Assembly: GCA_019635975.1 (NCBI GenBank)
Contig: JAHBYM010000010.1
Span: 1 to 40,068 of the forward strand
Direction: 5' to 3'
DNA from: Parvibaculum sp.
GTDB lineage: Bacteria; Pseudomonadota; Alphaproteobacteria; Parvibaculales; Parvibaculaceae
DNA length: 40,068 bases
The number at the start of each line of letters is the position of its first letter. Positions within the stretch are counted from its first letter, which is position 1. Below are positions 1 through 7,901 of the stretch, in pieces. The notes under the pieces are model-generated. The model was given only the letters and a program-made list of their open reading frames with translations. It did no database searches and had not been told where the DNA came from. A program made the position numbers and the translations under genes.

Positions 1-23
1 CGGCGGGGCGGCCTTTCTTTCGT

Positions 24-836
24 TCAACTGTCGGTATATTCCGGCCGCCGCTTGCCGAGAAAGGCGCCGATGCCTTCGCGGAAATCGTTGGTCTGTGCGC
101 AGAGGATCTGGTTGCGGTCCTCCATCGCGACCGCGGCTTCGAGGCTGCCGGCATCGACCGACATGTTGAGGCATTCTTTGGTGAGGCGCAGTCCCAGCGG
201 CGAGGTCGTCAGCATTTCCTCGATATAGGGCGCGGCGGCGCCGGCGAGCTTTTCGTCCGGCACGACCTCCGACACCAGGCCGACGCGTTCGGCGCGCGCG
301 GCATCGATGAAGCGGCCCGTCATCATCAGTTCCGACGCCACCGACACGCCGACGAGGCGCGGCAGGAAATAGCTCACGCCGATGTCGCAGGCCGACAGGC
401 CGATGCGGATGAAGGCGGCGTTCATGCGTGCGCTTGTCCCGGCGATGCGGATGTCGGAGGCGAGCGCCAGCGCGAAGCCGCCGCCGCAGGCCGGTCCATG
501 CACCAGCGATACGATCGGTTGCGGGCAGCGGCGCATGCGCATCACGATTTCGCTGATCCGGCGCTGCGAGACAAGGCCCGCTTGCGGGCTGCCGCCGGCG
601 GCGGTTTCTTCGGGGCGGTTCGAACGCTCCTTGAGATCGAGCCCGGCGCAGAAGGCGCGGCCGGCACCCCGCAGCACGACGATGCGCACCGAATGATCCG
701 TGTAAAGACGCCCGAAATAATCCTGCAGCTCGTCGACCAGCGCGCGGTTCATCGCGTTCAGCGCGTCGGGCCGGTTCATCGTCACCCAGTCGACGCCGCC
801 CTTCTTTTCGACGATCAGGGTCTTGTATGCGGACAT
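24..836 (-). CDS. Enoyl-CoA hydratase/isomerase (crotonase) family protein
   Basis: 270-residue crotonase-fold protein, the usual family length. It shows the CoA-binding and oxyanion-hole segments GRAFCAGLDL (about residues 59-68) and GPACGGG (114-120). The first hydratase glutamate expected just after GGG is replaced by hydrophobic or alanine residues (GGGFALA). An aspartate is present at D151 in ACDIGVSYFLPR. The reaction may therefore be an isomerase or other crotonase chemistry rather than plain 2-enoyl-CoA hydration; this is inference. An in-frame start further upstream exists, but the ATG at 836 is preferred because GAGGAGG lies about 7 nt before it. It is the last gene of a minus-strand series and is likely part of fatty-acid or acyl-CoA metabolism. 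Confidence 0.9.
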   Translation of the reverse strand: MSAYKTLIVEKKGGVDWVTMNRPDALNAMNRALVDELQDYFGRLYTDHSVRIVVLRGAGRAFCAGLDLKERSNRPEETAAGGSPQAGLVSQRRISEIVMRMRRCPQPIVSLVHGPACGGGFALALASDIRIAGTSARMNAAFIRIGLSACDIGVSYFLPRLVGVSVASELMMTGRFIDAARAERVGLVSEVVPDEKLAGAAAPYIEEMLTTSPLGLRLTKECLNMSVDAGSLEAAVAMEDRNQILCAQTNDFREGIGAFLGKRRPEYTDS

Positions 837-936
837 GTTGCGCTCCTCCTCGTATGCGGTTTCGTTTTCCCGAAAGCCTATACGGGCCGCTGCCTCGCGC
901 AACTGACGCAAGGGCGCGCAACCGGTTTCGCCGCGC

Positions 937-1278
937 TCAGCCGATCAGCGCTTCCATTTCCTGCTGGATCGCCAGCGGCAGGTCGAGCCAGCGCAGCGCC
1001 AGCGCGCCGCCCGGTTCGAAGCGCATCGTCTCGGCGGTGAAGGCGAGCCGGCGTTCGTCGCCCGCCCAATGCAGATACCCGCTCAGCATGGCGCCGACAT
1101 CCGCCTCTCCGGCAAAGCCTTCGATGCAGGCGCCGCCCGCCGACCAGTCGCGTGTCTTGTGCGCATAGCCGCCGATCTCGACGATCAGCAGCGGCGCGTT
1201 CATGCGTGCGGCAAGGCGCATCTCCGGCCCGTCGGAGCCGCCGCGCAAGTGATCGAGCAATCGTGAGAGAAGGGACAT
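937..1278 (-). CDS. PilZ-like domain protein
   Basis: Protein of 113 residues with no signal peptide or membrane segment. It carries the two signature elements of PilZ c-di-GMP receptors in the right order and spacing: R-x3-R (RLAAR, residues 21-25) and D-x-S-x2-G (DWSAGG, 44-49). An alternating beta-rich stretch and a C-terminal helix follow, as in PilZ domains. I infer a single-domain PilZ protein that could bind cyclic di-GMP. It lies 96 bp downstream of the glycosyltransferase gene on the same strand, so it might modulate envelope polysaccharide synthesis, but there is no direct proof. The ribosome-binding site is weak. Confidence 0.65.
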   Translation of the reverse strand: MSLLSRLLDHLRGGSDGPEMRLAARMNAPLLIVEIGGYAHKTRDWSAGGACIEGFAGEADVGAMLSGYLHWAGDERRLAFTAETMRFEPGGALALRWLDLPLAIQQEMEALIG

Positions 1279-1374
1279 TGAGGGTCGTCCGCCGCCGGTT
1301 CGCCGTCATTCTGGGCGCGTGTGGCCTCGTTGGCAACCCGGGCGGCGGGGATCGTCCGCCGCCAAGGAAGAAGC

Positions 1375-2334
1375 CTACACCGCTTCGAGGCGGCGCTTCA
1401 CTTCGGCAAGCACACGCTCGACGGCGAGCGCGGAAAGATCCTCGACTTCGATGACGCCGAAGTTTTCGCGCGCAATGCCGGTGCGCTCGGCCGGCGAATA
1501 GGATCCGAAAAGCGCGAGGCCGGGCGTCCCGATATGCGAGGCGAGATGGCTCGGACCTGTGTCGTTGCCGACGACGAAATCCGCGTTCTTGAAAACGCCC
1601 GCGAGTTCATACCAGCTCAGCAGTCCGTGCGTGTCGGTCAGCTTGATGCCGGGGATGGTCCTTGCAAGTTCCACTTCATCCGGACCCGGTGCCAGTACGA
1701 CTTCGTGCCCGTCCGCGATCAATGCCGCGGCGAGCTTGTCGTAATAGGGCCAGCGTTTTTGCGGATGGCGCGCCGAACAGCCCGGCACCAGCACGATATA
1801 GGGTTTGCGCGCGCCGGCCTTGTCGAGCAGTTCTGAGACATCGTCGGCAAGCCATGAGACGTCGGGTGTCAATGTGCGCTCGATCCGCAAGCCGGCATCG
1901 GCGAGTTGTCCGGCCAGCCGGTCGAGCGTGCGGATCTTTTTTGGCTCCGCGGCGCGGTGCGGATGGCTGCATCCCTTCGCGGTGCCGGACCAGCGGCAAT
2001 CCTTAAGCATCCAGCGGAAATAGAATGCGGTGCGCGACGAGTTCTGCAGATCGTAGATCATGTCGAAATGGCCGGCGCGCAGCGTTTTCCGCAGCGCCCA
2101 CATCGCGTCGAGCCGCCAGCGCGGGGTACGCGCGTCCACAACAACTTCGTCGATGAAAGGTGCGCGCGCGATCAGGCCGCGATAGGCCGGCGTGGTCAGT
2201 ACCGCGATATGGGCGTGGGGGTGATTGGCGCGGATGTCGCGCAGCGCGCCCTCCGCCTGGATCACGTCGCCAAAGGCGCCATGCTTGATGACAAGCACGC
2301 GTTTTGCGTCGGCGGGGAAGGCGGCGGTTTGCAT
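1375..2334 (-). CDS. Glycosyltransferase family 9 (ADP-heptose:LPS heptosyltransferase-like)
   Basis: 319-residue GT-B fold glycosyltransferase. The N-terminal motif KHGAFGDVI (about residues 17-25) and the C-terminal GNDTGPSHLASHIGTPGLALFG region (partly quoted here as NDTGPSHLA and GTPGLALFG) are classic for the WaaF/RfaF heptosyltransferase family. The PGCSARHPQKRWP segment matches the central part of the donor-binding domain. Members add heptose, or related sugars, from nucleotide donors to the lipopolysaccharide core on the cytoplasmic face of the inner membrane. The acceptor and exact sugar cannot be told from sequence. It starts about 40 bp after the stop of the upstream regulator gene and may share its transcript. 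No other LPS genes are in the window. Confidence 0.88.
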   Translation of the reverse strand: MQTAAFPADAKRVLVIKHGAFGDVIQAEGALRDIRANHPHAHIAVLTTPAYRGLIARAPFIDEVVVDARTPRWRLDAMWALRKTLRAGHFDMIYDLQNSSRTAFYFRWMLKDCRWSGTAKGCSHPHRAAEPKKIRTLDRLAGQLADAGLRIERTLTPDVSWLADDVSELLDKAGARKPYIVLVPGCSARHPQKRWPYYDKLAAALIADGHEVVLAPGPDEVELARTIPGIKLTDTHGLLSWYELAGVFKNADFVVGNDTGPSHLASHIGTPGLALFGSYSPAERTGIARENFGVIEVEDLSALAVERVLAEVKRRLEAV

Positions 2335-2373
2335 CGGTCTCTCGGTCTTTGCCTGTTGAACTTCCAGAAGCGG

Positions 2374-3096
2374 TCAGAGCCTGCCGGCGCGCCAGACGAC
2401 GCGGCCGACGATCTTTACCCGCTCGAGCGCCGCCTGCTCAATATCTTCCGGCGGGTAGAGCGCGGCATTGTCGCTTGAGACGGTCAGGCCGCCATCGAGC
2501 CGCGCCTGCAAGCGCCGCACGGCCAGCGCGCCGCCGAGGTTGAACGCATAGAGCCCGCCGCCGCGCATGCGCGGTGCGCTCGTGTCGACGAGCAGCAGGT
2601 CGCCGGGAACAAGCGTCGGCAGCATCGCGTCGTCCGTCATCTCGACGACGATGAGGTCGGCGGGCCTGGCGCCCAGTTCGCGCTCGATCCAGTCGCGGCG
2701 AAAGGCAAGCGCCTCGTTCAACGACACATCTTCCATCGTCGTTGCTGCGCTGCCGCCCTCGCGCGGCAGGGCGCGCAAGGCATAACGCGGGATCAGCACA
2801 TAATTGCCGCCGGCCAGCTTCTCGCGGCCGATCTCGCGCGGCGGCAGCTCGGCGAAGCCCGCGACCGATTTCGTTTCGAGCGCGCCGTCCTTGCGCATCT
2901 CGCCGGCGCCGGTCAGCACCCAGTTGATGTCGAAACCTTCGTCCGACAGCCGCGCCAGCACATGGGCGTTCGGCGCGGCGTTGTCGAGTTCGTAGTTCTG
3001 CCAGGTCGTGCCGGACACAGCGACGCGCCGCCCCATGTCCTTTTGCGAAAGACCAAGATATTTGCGTATCCGACTCAGGCGCTCGGCGACGCTCAT
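2374..3096 (-). CDS. XRE-family regulator with degenerate S24 (C1/LexA-like) domain
   Basis: 240-residue two-domain regulator. Residues about 6-65 form a Cro/C1 helix-turn-helix (LGLSQKDMGRRVAVSGTTWQNYE), with the GFDINWVLTG segment typical of phage-type repressors. Residues about 95-240 are a peptidase S24 fold. In active S24 proteins the serine lies in GDSM and the lysine in VKRLQ. Here these are DDAM (Ala157) and VRRLQ (Arg194), so both members of the catalytic dyad are gone and RecA-stimulated self-cleavage is not expected. The ATG at 3096 is chosen; a TTG at 3111 would add five residues, and neither has a clear ribosome-binding site. Upstream lies an AT-rich region with palindromes that may be its operators. 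Confidence 0.85.
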   Translation of the reverse strand: MSVAERLSRIRKYLGLSQKDMGRRVAVSGTTWQNYELDNAAPNAHVLARLSDEGFDINWVLTGAGEMRKDGALETKSVAGFAELPPREIGREKLAGGNYVLIPRYALRALPREGGSAATTMEDVSLNEALAFRRDWIERELGARPADLIVVEMTDDAMLPTLVPGDLLLVDTSAPRMRGGGLYAFNLGGALAVRRLQARLDGGLTVSSDNAALYPPEDIEQAALERVKIVGRVVWRAGRL

Positions 3097-3171
3097 TGTA
3101 CGGAATGCCAATGATGTTTGGCAACCGAGCGATCATTTTGCGCCTTCGGCCCCAAATCTAACTCGAAATAC

Positions 3172-3213
3172 CAAGATTTCTTGTTGACACTCACAAATAT
3201 ATCTTTGTATTTT
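3172..3213 (+). promoter_or_regulatory. Promoter with two operator-like palindromes upstream of the S24-type regulator
   Basis: A perfect -35 box TTGACA (3184-3189) is followed after 18 bp by TATTTT (3208-3213). Two palindromes flank or overlap it: CAAGA-TT-TCTTG at 3172-3183, ending one base before the -35, and ACAAA-N6-TTTGT at 3193-3208, covering the spacer and the start of the -10. The patch is clearly more AT-rich than its surroundings. By analogy with phage repressors these could be operators for the adjacent regulator. The promoter reads rightward, away from that gene, toward no convincing open frame. Confidence 0.4.
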
Positions 3214-3314
3214 GGTTCTATGGACACCAATAAAGTTATATCAGCGATAAGAAAGTTGCGCCACCGGCCGCTATGGCCGAGGGCGGAGGATCCGCTCCGC
3301 AACGACATAAAAAA

Positions 3315-3391
3315 TGGTGACCCCGGCGCGATTCGAACGCACGACCCTCAGATTAGGAATCTGATGCTCTATCCAGCTGAGCTACGGGGCC
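3315..3391 (-). tRNA. tRNA-Arg (anticodon CCT)
   Basis: A complete cloverleaf of 77 nt can be drawn on the minus strand. The acceptor stem is GGCCCCG paired with CGGGGTC (one G-U pair). The D arm carries GCTC-AGCTGGATA-GAGC, the anticodon loop is TTCCTAA with anticodon CCT, and the T loop is TTCGAAT. The CCA end is encoded. It reads AGG codons. The 3' end faces the S24-type regulator gene about 220 bp away, an arrangement often left by integrated elements. Confidence 0.95.
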
Positions 3392-3759
3392 ACATCGAAA
3401 GCGATGCGCGCGAGAGCGCGGCTTCGCGTCGCGCAACCTACGTCAGCGGCGGCGGAGCCGCAATCTCCGCTGCGGCAGAGAACACGGCGCGGCACCTGCG
3501 TCACCCGGCGCGACGCCATCTTGTTGCGGAATGCGGTTGCAGCGCGGTTCGCGGCAGTGACATGCAGCAGAGTGACGACGAAAACATAGGTTCACCCCCT
3601 TTACGTCTATGCCGGTTTGCGCCTAAACATTTAGCTGTACGCTCAAAGGTTGATGTTAGTTGTGTATTCCACCATGAAACGCGCGGAGGTTGTGGGGCCT
3701 CCGGGCCGCCGGATCGGGCTTCCGGTGCATCGGGTGGTTTGGGGAAGGTGGGCATCTTC
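3392..3759. other. Gap between tRNA-Arg and the LuxR-type gene
   Basis: 368 bp without a supportable gene. An open frame runs through it, in frame with the LuxR-type gene and across the tRNA antisense strand. Its translation over the tRNA is the familiar artefact peptide seen opposite tRNAs. The right half (about 3585-3690) is less GC-rich and probably holds the promoter of the LuxR-type gene, but I see no convincing -35/-10 pair. Confidence 0.5.
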
Positions 3760-4407
3760 ATGCGTGTTCTGATCGTCGGCGAGCAGCCGGTCTTTTGCGA
3801 GGGCTTGTCTGCAATCGTTTCGCGGCTTCATCCGGGTGCGGAAATGACGGTCCGTTCGGGTCCCGAAGCCGATCGGCCGGCAGAGCCGATCGCGGGAGAC
3901 ACGGCATTGCTGCTGGTCGAGGTTGCCGGCGCGGATGGGTGCGAGGCGGTTCGCCGTATCGCCGCCGAGACGTCGGCGAAAATCGTCGTGTTCAGCGATC
4001 GCAATTCACCGGGCTTCATTCGCGAGATCATGGATATGGGCGTCGCGGGCTTCATCCCGAAAAATCTTGGTGTCAATCTGGTCGAGAATGCGCTGCGACT
4101 GGTCGACATGGGCGGCCGCTACGTGCCGGACGCGTTGTTGGCGGCGCAACCGGAAGGTTTCGCCGAAGCGCCGGACGGATTTATCGCCGCGGGTCAAGAG
4201 AAGCTGACGCCCCGTCAGCGCGAAGTGTTGCGGGAGCTCGGCAAGGGCCGTTCCAACCAGGAAATCGCGCGTGTGCTCGGCATATCAGTGGCGACCGTCA
4301 AGCTGCATGTCAATGCGATCCTTCAATCGCTCGGCGTCAGAAATCGCACAGAGGCCGCCATCATCGCCTTGCGCACCGCTGTGCCTCCGGCGGAGCACCC
4401 GGCCTGA
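3760..4407 (+). CDS. LuxR/NarL-type response regulator with degenerate receiver domain
   Basis: 215-residue protein. The C-terminal part (about 148-205) is a clear LuxR-type helix-turn-helix: LTPRQREVL, then KGRSNQEIARVLGISVATVKLHV. The N-terminal part (1-125) has the receiver fold and keeps the switch serine (S79) and the conserved lysine (K101, FIPK). The acidic pocket reads VGEQ instead of a pair of aspartates. The segment that should carry the phospho-acceptor Asp reads LLLVEVAG, with no Asp. It is probably an atypical receiver working without phosphorylation, or through another ligand. No sensor kinase gene is adjacent. The ATG at 3760 has GGGAAGGTGGG upstream; a GTG at 3748 is an alternative. 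Confidence 0.85.
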   Translation: MRVLIVGEQPVFCEGLSAIVSRLHPGAEMTVRSGPEADRPAEPIAGDTALLLVEVAGADGCEAVRRIAAETSAKIVVFSDRNSPGFIREIMDMGVAGFIPKNLGVNLVENALRLVDMGGRYVPDALLAAQPEGFAEAPDGFIAAGQEKLTPRQREVLRELGKGRSNQEIARVLGISVATVKLHVNAILQSLGVRNRTEAAIIALRTAVPPAEHPA

Positions 4408-4439
4408 CTGGCCGTTCGGCATTCGCGGTCCTGCATACC

Positions 4440-5285
4440 GTGCGTCGCGCGCTGTTCCTTCCGTCGGCATTCTTGCTTGTGTTGTTTGTCGCCACGCCGG
4501 CAGCGGCGGACCTGCCTTGCGCGCCTGACGAGGGCGGGGCCGCGCGGGCGATCGAGATTGTCGATGGCGACACACTGGTGCTCGGCGACGGGCGGCAGGT
4601 GCGGTTCACCGGCATCCAGGCGCCGAAGCTGCCGCTCGGGCGCGCCAATTTCGAGGCATGGCCGCTTGCCGAAGAGGCGCGGTCGGCGCTTGCAGCGCTG
4701 GCGCTCGACAAGCCGGTTACGCTTCGTCACGGTGGCCGCCGCGAAGACCGGCATGGCCGCGTGCTTGCGCATGTTTTCGCGGCCGGTACGGACGGAAAGC
4801 CGGTCTGGCTTCAACATGAAATGCTGCGTCGCGGGTGGGCGCGCGTCTACACGTTCCGCGACAATCGCGCCTGCGCCGACCAACTGCTGGCGGCGGAGCG
4901 CGAGGCGCGCGAGGCGCGGCGCGGCATCTGGGCCGACGCCTTTTATGCCATCCGCGATGCGGCCGACGTGGCGGCGCTTGAGCGGCTCCACGGCCGGTTC
5001 GAACTCGTCGAGGGCGAAATCGTTTCGGCGGCGGTCGTGCGCGGACGCATCTATCTCAATTTCGGCGACGACTGGCGCAGCGACTTCACAGTGACAGTCG
5101 CGCCGCGGGACGCTAGGCTTTTTCTCAATGATCCCGTTTGGGGGACTTACTTCGGTGAGGCGGCCGAGCAATCGGCGCTGGCCGGCCGGCGTGTGCGGGT
5201 GCGCGGGTGGCTCGGCCGCTACAACGGGCCGGAGATCACGCTCACGCATCCCGAGCAGATCGAATTGCTGGACGACATATCATGA
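4440..5285 (+). CDS. Exported thermonuclease-like (SNase fold) protein
   Basis: 281 residues from a GTG start at 4440, which directly precedes the signal peptide; no good ribosome-binding site is seen. Residues 1-23 form a signal peptide (positive RR, hydrophobic core, TPAAA before D24). Residues about 35-165 match the staphylococcal nuclease domain: VDGDT (41-45, calcium ligands), VRFTGIQAP (Arg55), AEEAR with the general-base glutamate near 78-79, and DRHGR (Arg107). All catalytic positions look intact, so calcium-dependent cleavage of DNA/RNA in the periplasm or outside is plausible. The C-terminal 110 residues form a second unassigned domain. The stop overlaps the ATG of the next gene (ATGA), suggesting translational coupling with the M48 lipoprotein. 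Confidence 0.82.
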   Translation: MRRALFLPSAFLLVLFVATPAAADLPCAPDEGGAARAIEIVDGDTLVLGDGRQVRFTGIQAPKLPLGRANFEAWPLAEEARSALAALALDKPVTLRHGGRREDRHGRVLAHVFAAGTDGKPVWLQHEMLRRGWARVYTFRDNRACADQLLAAEREAREARRGIWADAFYAIRDAADVAALERLHGRFELVEGEIVSAAVVRGRIYLNFGDDWRSDFTVTVAPRDARLFLNDPVWGTYFGEAAEQSALAGRRVRVRGWLGRYNGPEITLTHPEQIELLDDIS

Positions 5286-6766
5286 CGGGTGAAGCGGCAA
5301 GGCGTGGGGGACGGGCGGCGCGCGCAGCGTTCCTTGTGCCGTTGCTGGCGGTACTGTTTCTTTCGGCGGCCTGCACGACCAATCCCGCCACCGGCAAGCG
5401 GCAGGTGGCGCCGCTGGTGTCGGTCGAGCAGGAGGCCCGGATCGGCGCCGAGGCGCATCCTAAAATTCTCGAAGCCTATGGCGGCGCCTATCCCGATGCG
5501 AAGCTCGGCGGTTATGTGGCGGGCATCGCGACGCGGGTCGCGCGCGCCACCAACGCGCCCGAGGCGCAGTATCGCGTTACGGTTCTCGACAGCCCGGTCG
5601 TCAACGCCTTCGCGTTGCCTGGCGGTTATGTCTATGTGACCCGGGGGCTGATGGCGCTGGCCAATGACGAGGCGGAACTTGCGGGCGTCATCGGCCATGA
5701 AATGGGCCATGTCGTTGCGCGTCATTCCGCGCAACGGCAGACGGCGGCGATGGGCACGACGCTGCTGGGCGCGGTGCTGGGCGCGGTCATCGGCAATCAG
5801 GCGGCGAGCCAGGCGATCGGGCTCGGCGGGCAGGGGATACTTGCCGGCTATTCGCGCGACCAGGAATTCGAGTCCGACATGCTCGGTGTCCGCTATCTCG
5901 CGGCGGCGGGATACGATCCGTTCGGCGTGGCCGACTTTCTGAAAACCATGGGTGCGCAAGCCGCGTTTGAAGCAAGGCTTCGCAACGTTCCTCACGATGC
6001 GACGCGCAACGATTGGCTCGCAAGTCATCCGGCGACGGCGGCCCGCGTCGACGCCGCGAACGCCCATGCGCGCGACGCCGGCGCGACGGCGGGGCAGGGC
6101 GCGCGCAACCGCGATGCTTATCTGAGGGCGATGGACGGGATGCTTTATGGCGACCGGCCCGAAGACGGGATCGCGCGTGGAAGGGATTTCGTGCATCCAA
6201 AGCTCGGCTTCGCTTTCAAGGCACCGGGCGGCTTTTCGATCGCCAATTCGCCGGCGGCGGTGCTTCTCCAGGGCCCCGACAAGACGGTCGTGAAATTCGA
6301 CAGTGGAAAAAAGGATGCCGGTGTCGAGATCGGCAGCTATCTCGCCAATCAATGGGCCAAAGGAACACAGCTTTCCGGACTGCAGCGGTTCAAGGTCAAC
6401 GGCATGAACGCCGCCACCGCGACCACGCGGATCGGCGAATACAACGCGCGGCTGGTGACGATCGAATATGCGCCGGACCGGGTCTACCGATTTCTGATGG
6501 GGACGCTGCCGCAAGCAGGCACACGGCACGATGCGGCGCTGCAGGGACTGGTGATGAGCTTCCGCAAGATATCGCCGGCGGAGGCGGCGGCCGTGAAGCC
6601 GCTGCGGCTGCGGATCGTCGCGGTCAAACCAGGCGACACGGTCGCGTCGCTTGGGAGGCGCATGGCTTTTCCCGACCATCGCGAGGAGCGCTTTCGCGTT
6701 CTGAACGGGCTCGCCCCCGGGGACGGGCTGCAGCCCGGCAGGCTCGTCAAGATCATCGCCGAGTAA
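5282..6766 (+). CDS. M48 family lipoprotein metalloprotease with C-terminal LysM-like segment
   Basis: 494 residues. A lipoprotein signal peptide ends in the lipobox LSAAC (Cys31), so it is likely anchored in a membrane on the periplasmic side. The peptidase M48 domain has the zinc motif HEMGH at 139-143, and the third ligand glutamate lies in the QEFESD region near 195-197. The C-terminal 50 residues (VKPGDTVASLG and PGDGLQPGRLVKI) resemble a LysM peptidoglycan-binding module, as in BepA-like/YfgC-type proteases that monitor outer-membrane assembly. It is translationally coupled to the upstream thermonuclease-like gene. It ends 8 bp from the convergent rpoH stop. Confidence 0.9.
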   Translation: MTGEAARRGGRAARAAFLVPLLAVLFLSAACTTNPATGKRQVAPLVSVEQEARIGAEAHPKILEAYGGAYPDAKLGGYVAGIATRVARATNAPEAQYRVTVLDSPVVNAFALPGGYVYVTRGLMALANDEAELAGVIGHEMGHVVARHSAQRQTAAMGTTLLGAVLGAVIGNQAASQAIGLGGQGILAGYSRDQEFESDMLGVRYLAAAGYDPFGVADFLKTMGAQAAFEARLRNVPHDATRNDWLASHPATAARVDAANAHARDAGATAGQGARNRDAYLRAMDGMLYGDRPEDGIARGRDFVHPKLGFAFKAPGGFSIANSPAAVLLQGPDKTVVKFDSGKKDAGVEIGSYLANQWAKGTQLSGLQRFKVNGMNAATATTRIGEYNARLVTIEYAPDRVYRFLMGTLPQAGTRHDAALQGLVMSFRKISPAEAAAVKPLRLRIVAVKPGDTVASLGRRMAFPDHREERFRVLNGLAPGDGLQPGRLVKIIAE

Positions 6767-6769
6767 GAC

Positions 6770-6792
6770 GCCGGTCAGCCGAGAAGACCGGC
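6770..6792. terminator. Hairpin between convergent M48 and rpoH genes
   Basis: A perfect 7-bp inverted repeat, GCCGGTC (6770-6776) and GACCGGC (6786-6792), with a 9-nt loop, starts 3 bp after the M48 stop. It includes the rpoH stop codon (6775-6777). No T tract follows on either strand, so it may be a weak terminator or a 3'-end stabiliser. Confidence 0.4.
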
Positions 6793-7671
6793 ACCCTGCG
6801 GGTCCGGTACCTTGTCGAGAAGTGCGGCCTTCATCTTCTTCAATGCCAGATGTTCGATCTGGCGGACCCGTTCCTTGGAGATGCCGAGCCGTGCGCCGAG
6901 GGCTTCGAGCGTCAGCGCCTCGTCGCGCAGGCGCCGCTCGCGGATGATGAGCAGTTCACGCTCGTTGAGTTCCTCAAGCGCTCCCGCAATCCAGCGCGAC
7001 CGGCATTCGCCGTCGTGTTTCTCCATTGTCTCTTCGTCGGGCTGCGAACGTTCGCAAGGCAGCATGTCCTGCCATTCGGCGGCATTGTCGTCCGATGTGC
7101 CGTCGGAGAGCGTTGCATTGAGCGAACGGTCGCCCGCCATCAGCCGCGCATCCATGATCTCGACGTCACCGACGCCGACGCCAAGCCGCTGTGCGATGAA
7201 GATCCGGTCCTCCTGCCGCAAAGCTTGCCGAGTACCGCTGTCGATCAGCGAGCGCAGGCGGCGGAGGTTGAAGAAGAGGGACTTGTGAGCGGCCGTCGTG
7301 CCAGTGCGAACGATCGACCAGTTGCGCAGGATATAGTCCTGGATCGCCGCACGAATCCACCAGCTCGCATAGGTCGAGAAGCGCACGCCACGCTCGGGCT
7401 CGAAACGGGCGGCCGCCTGCATCAGGCCCACATTGCCTTCCTGCACAAGATCGCCATAGGGCAGTCCATAATTGCGGAAACGCGTCGCGAGAGAGATGAC
7501 GAGGCGCATATAGGCGCGCGTCAGGCGATGCAGTGCCTGTTCGTCGCCGTCTTCCCGCCAGCGCCGCGCGAGTTCGAATTCGGTTTCCTTGTCGAGCAGC
7601 GGCACCGTCATCGCATGACGCATGAACCGGCGGTTGGCGCGCTGCGTTTCGGGCGTGTCTGTGTGCGGCAT
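6775..7671 (-). CDS. rpoH: RNA polymerase sigma factor RpoH (sigma-32)
   Basis: 298-residue sigma-70 family factor of the heat-shock class. Region 2 shows LVQEGNVGLMQAAARFEPERGVRFSTYASWWIRAAIQDY (quoted in part: GLMQAA, FSTYASWWIR). The RpoH box (about 130-138, HKSLFFNLR) follows, and region 4 has the ALGARLGISKERVRQIE helix-turn-helix. It directs RNA polymerase to heat-shock promoters. Alphaproteobacteria often have two rpoH copies, and only one is in this window. GGAGGAG lies about 8 nt before the ATG. The leader contains a GNRA-capped hairpin (7696-7709) close to the ribosome-binding site that might affect translation. The neighbour upstream is the terminator of carD. Confidence 0.95.
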   Translation of the reverse strand: MPHTDTPETQRANRRFMRHAMTVPLLDKETEFELARRWREDGDEQALHRLTRAYMRLVISLATRFRNYGLPYGDLVQEGNVGLMQAAARFEPERGVRFSTYASWWIRAAIQDYILRNWSIVRTGTTAAHKSLFFNLRRLRSLIDSGTRQALRQEDRIFIAQRLGVGVGDVEIMDARLMAGDRSLNATLSDGTSDDNAAEWQDMLPCERSQPDEETMEKHDGECRSRWIAGALEELNERELLIIRERRLRDEALTLEALGARLGISKERVRQIEHLALKKMKAALLDKVPDPQGAGLLG

Positions 7672-7842
7672 CTCAGCTACTCCTCCGTTGCGCGGCGCGC
7701 TTTCGCGCGTCCGTCGTTTCGGTCGGCAACCTTGCGTACGGCTCGTTTATCGCTCCGGATCAATGTCCGGCACCGAAGACCTGTTTCTTTTAGCCGGATT
7801 TCATGGCCAGAAAGGGGCGGCGACGGGAAACGGCTCAAAATA

Positions 7843-7869
7843 AAAAGCCCGGCTTGCGGCCGGGCTTTT
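7843..7869. terminator. Intrinsic terminator downstream of carD
   Basis: An 11-bp perfect stem, AAAAGCCCGGC (7843-7853) and GCCGGGCTTTT (7859-7869), has a 5-nt loop. T runs occur on both strands, so it can act bidirectionally. It lies 33 bp beyond the carD stop on the minus strand. Confidence 0.9.
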
Positions 7870-7901
7870 CCGATATTTGTTTTGTGACCCTTACATGACG
7901 G

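Noticed and set aside
3118..3759. Long open frame running across the tRNA antisense strand into the LuxR-type gene
   Set aside because: The frame over the tRNA gives the familiar artefact peptide seen opposite tRNAs. The receiver domain begins at 3760, and the upstream part has no recognisable domain.
4323..5249. Long minus-strand open frame under the thermonuclease-like gene
   Set aside because: A high-GC shadow frame; the plus-strand gene has a signal peptide and intact catalytic motifs.
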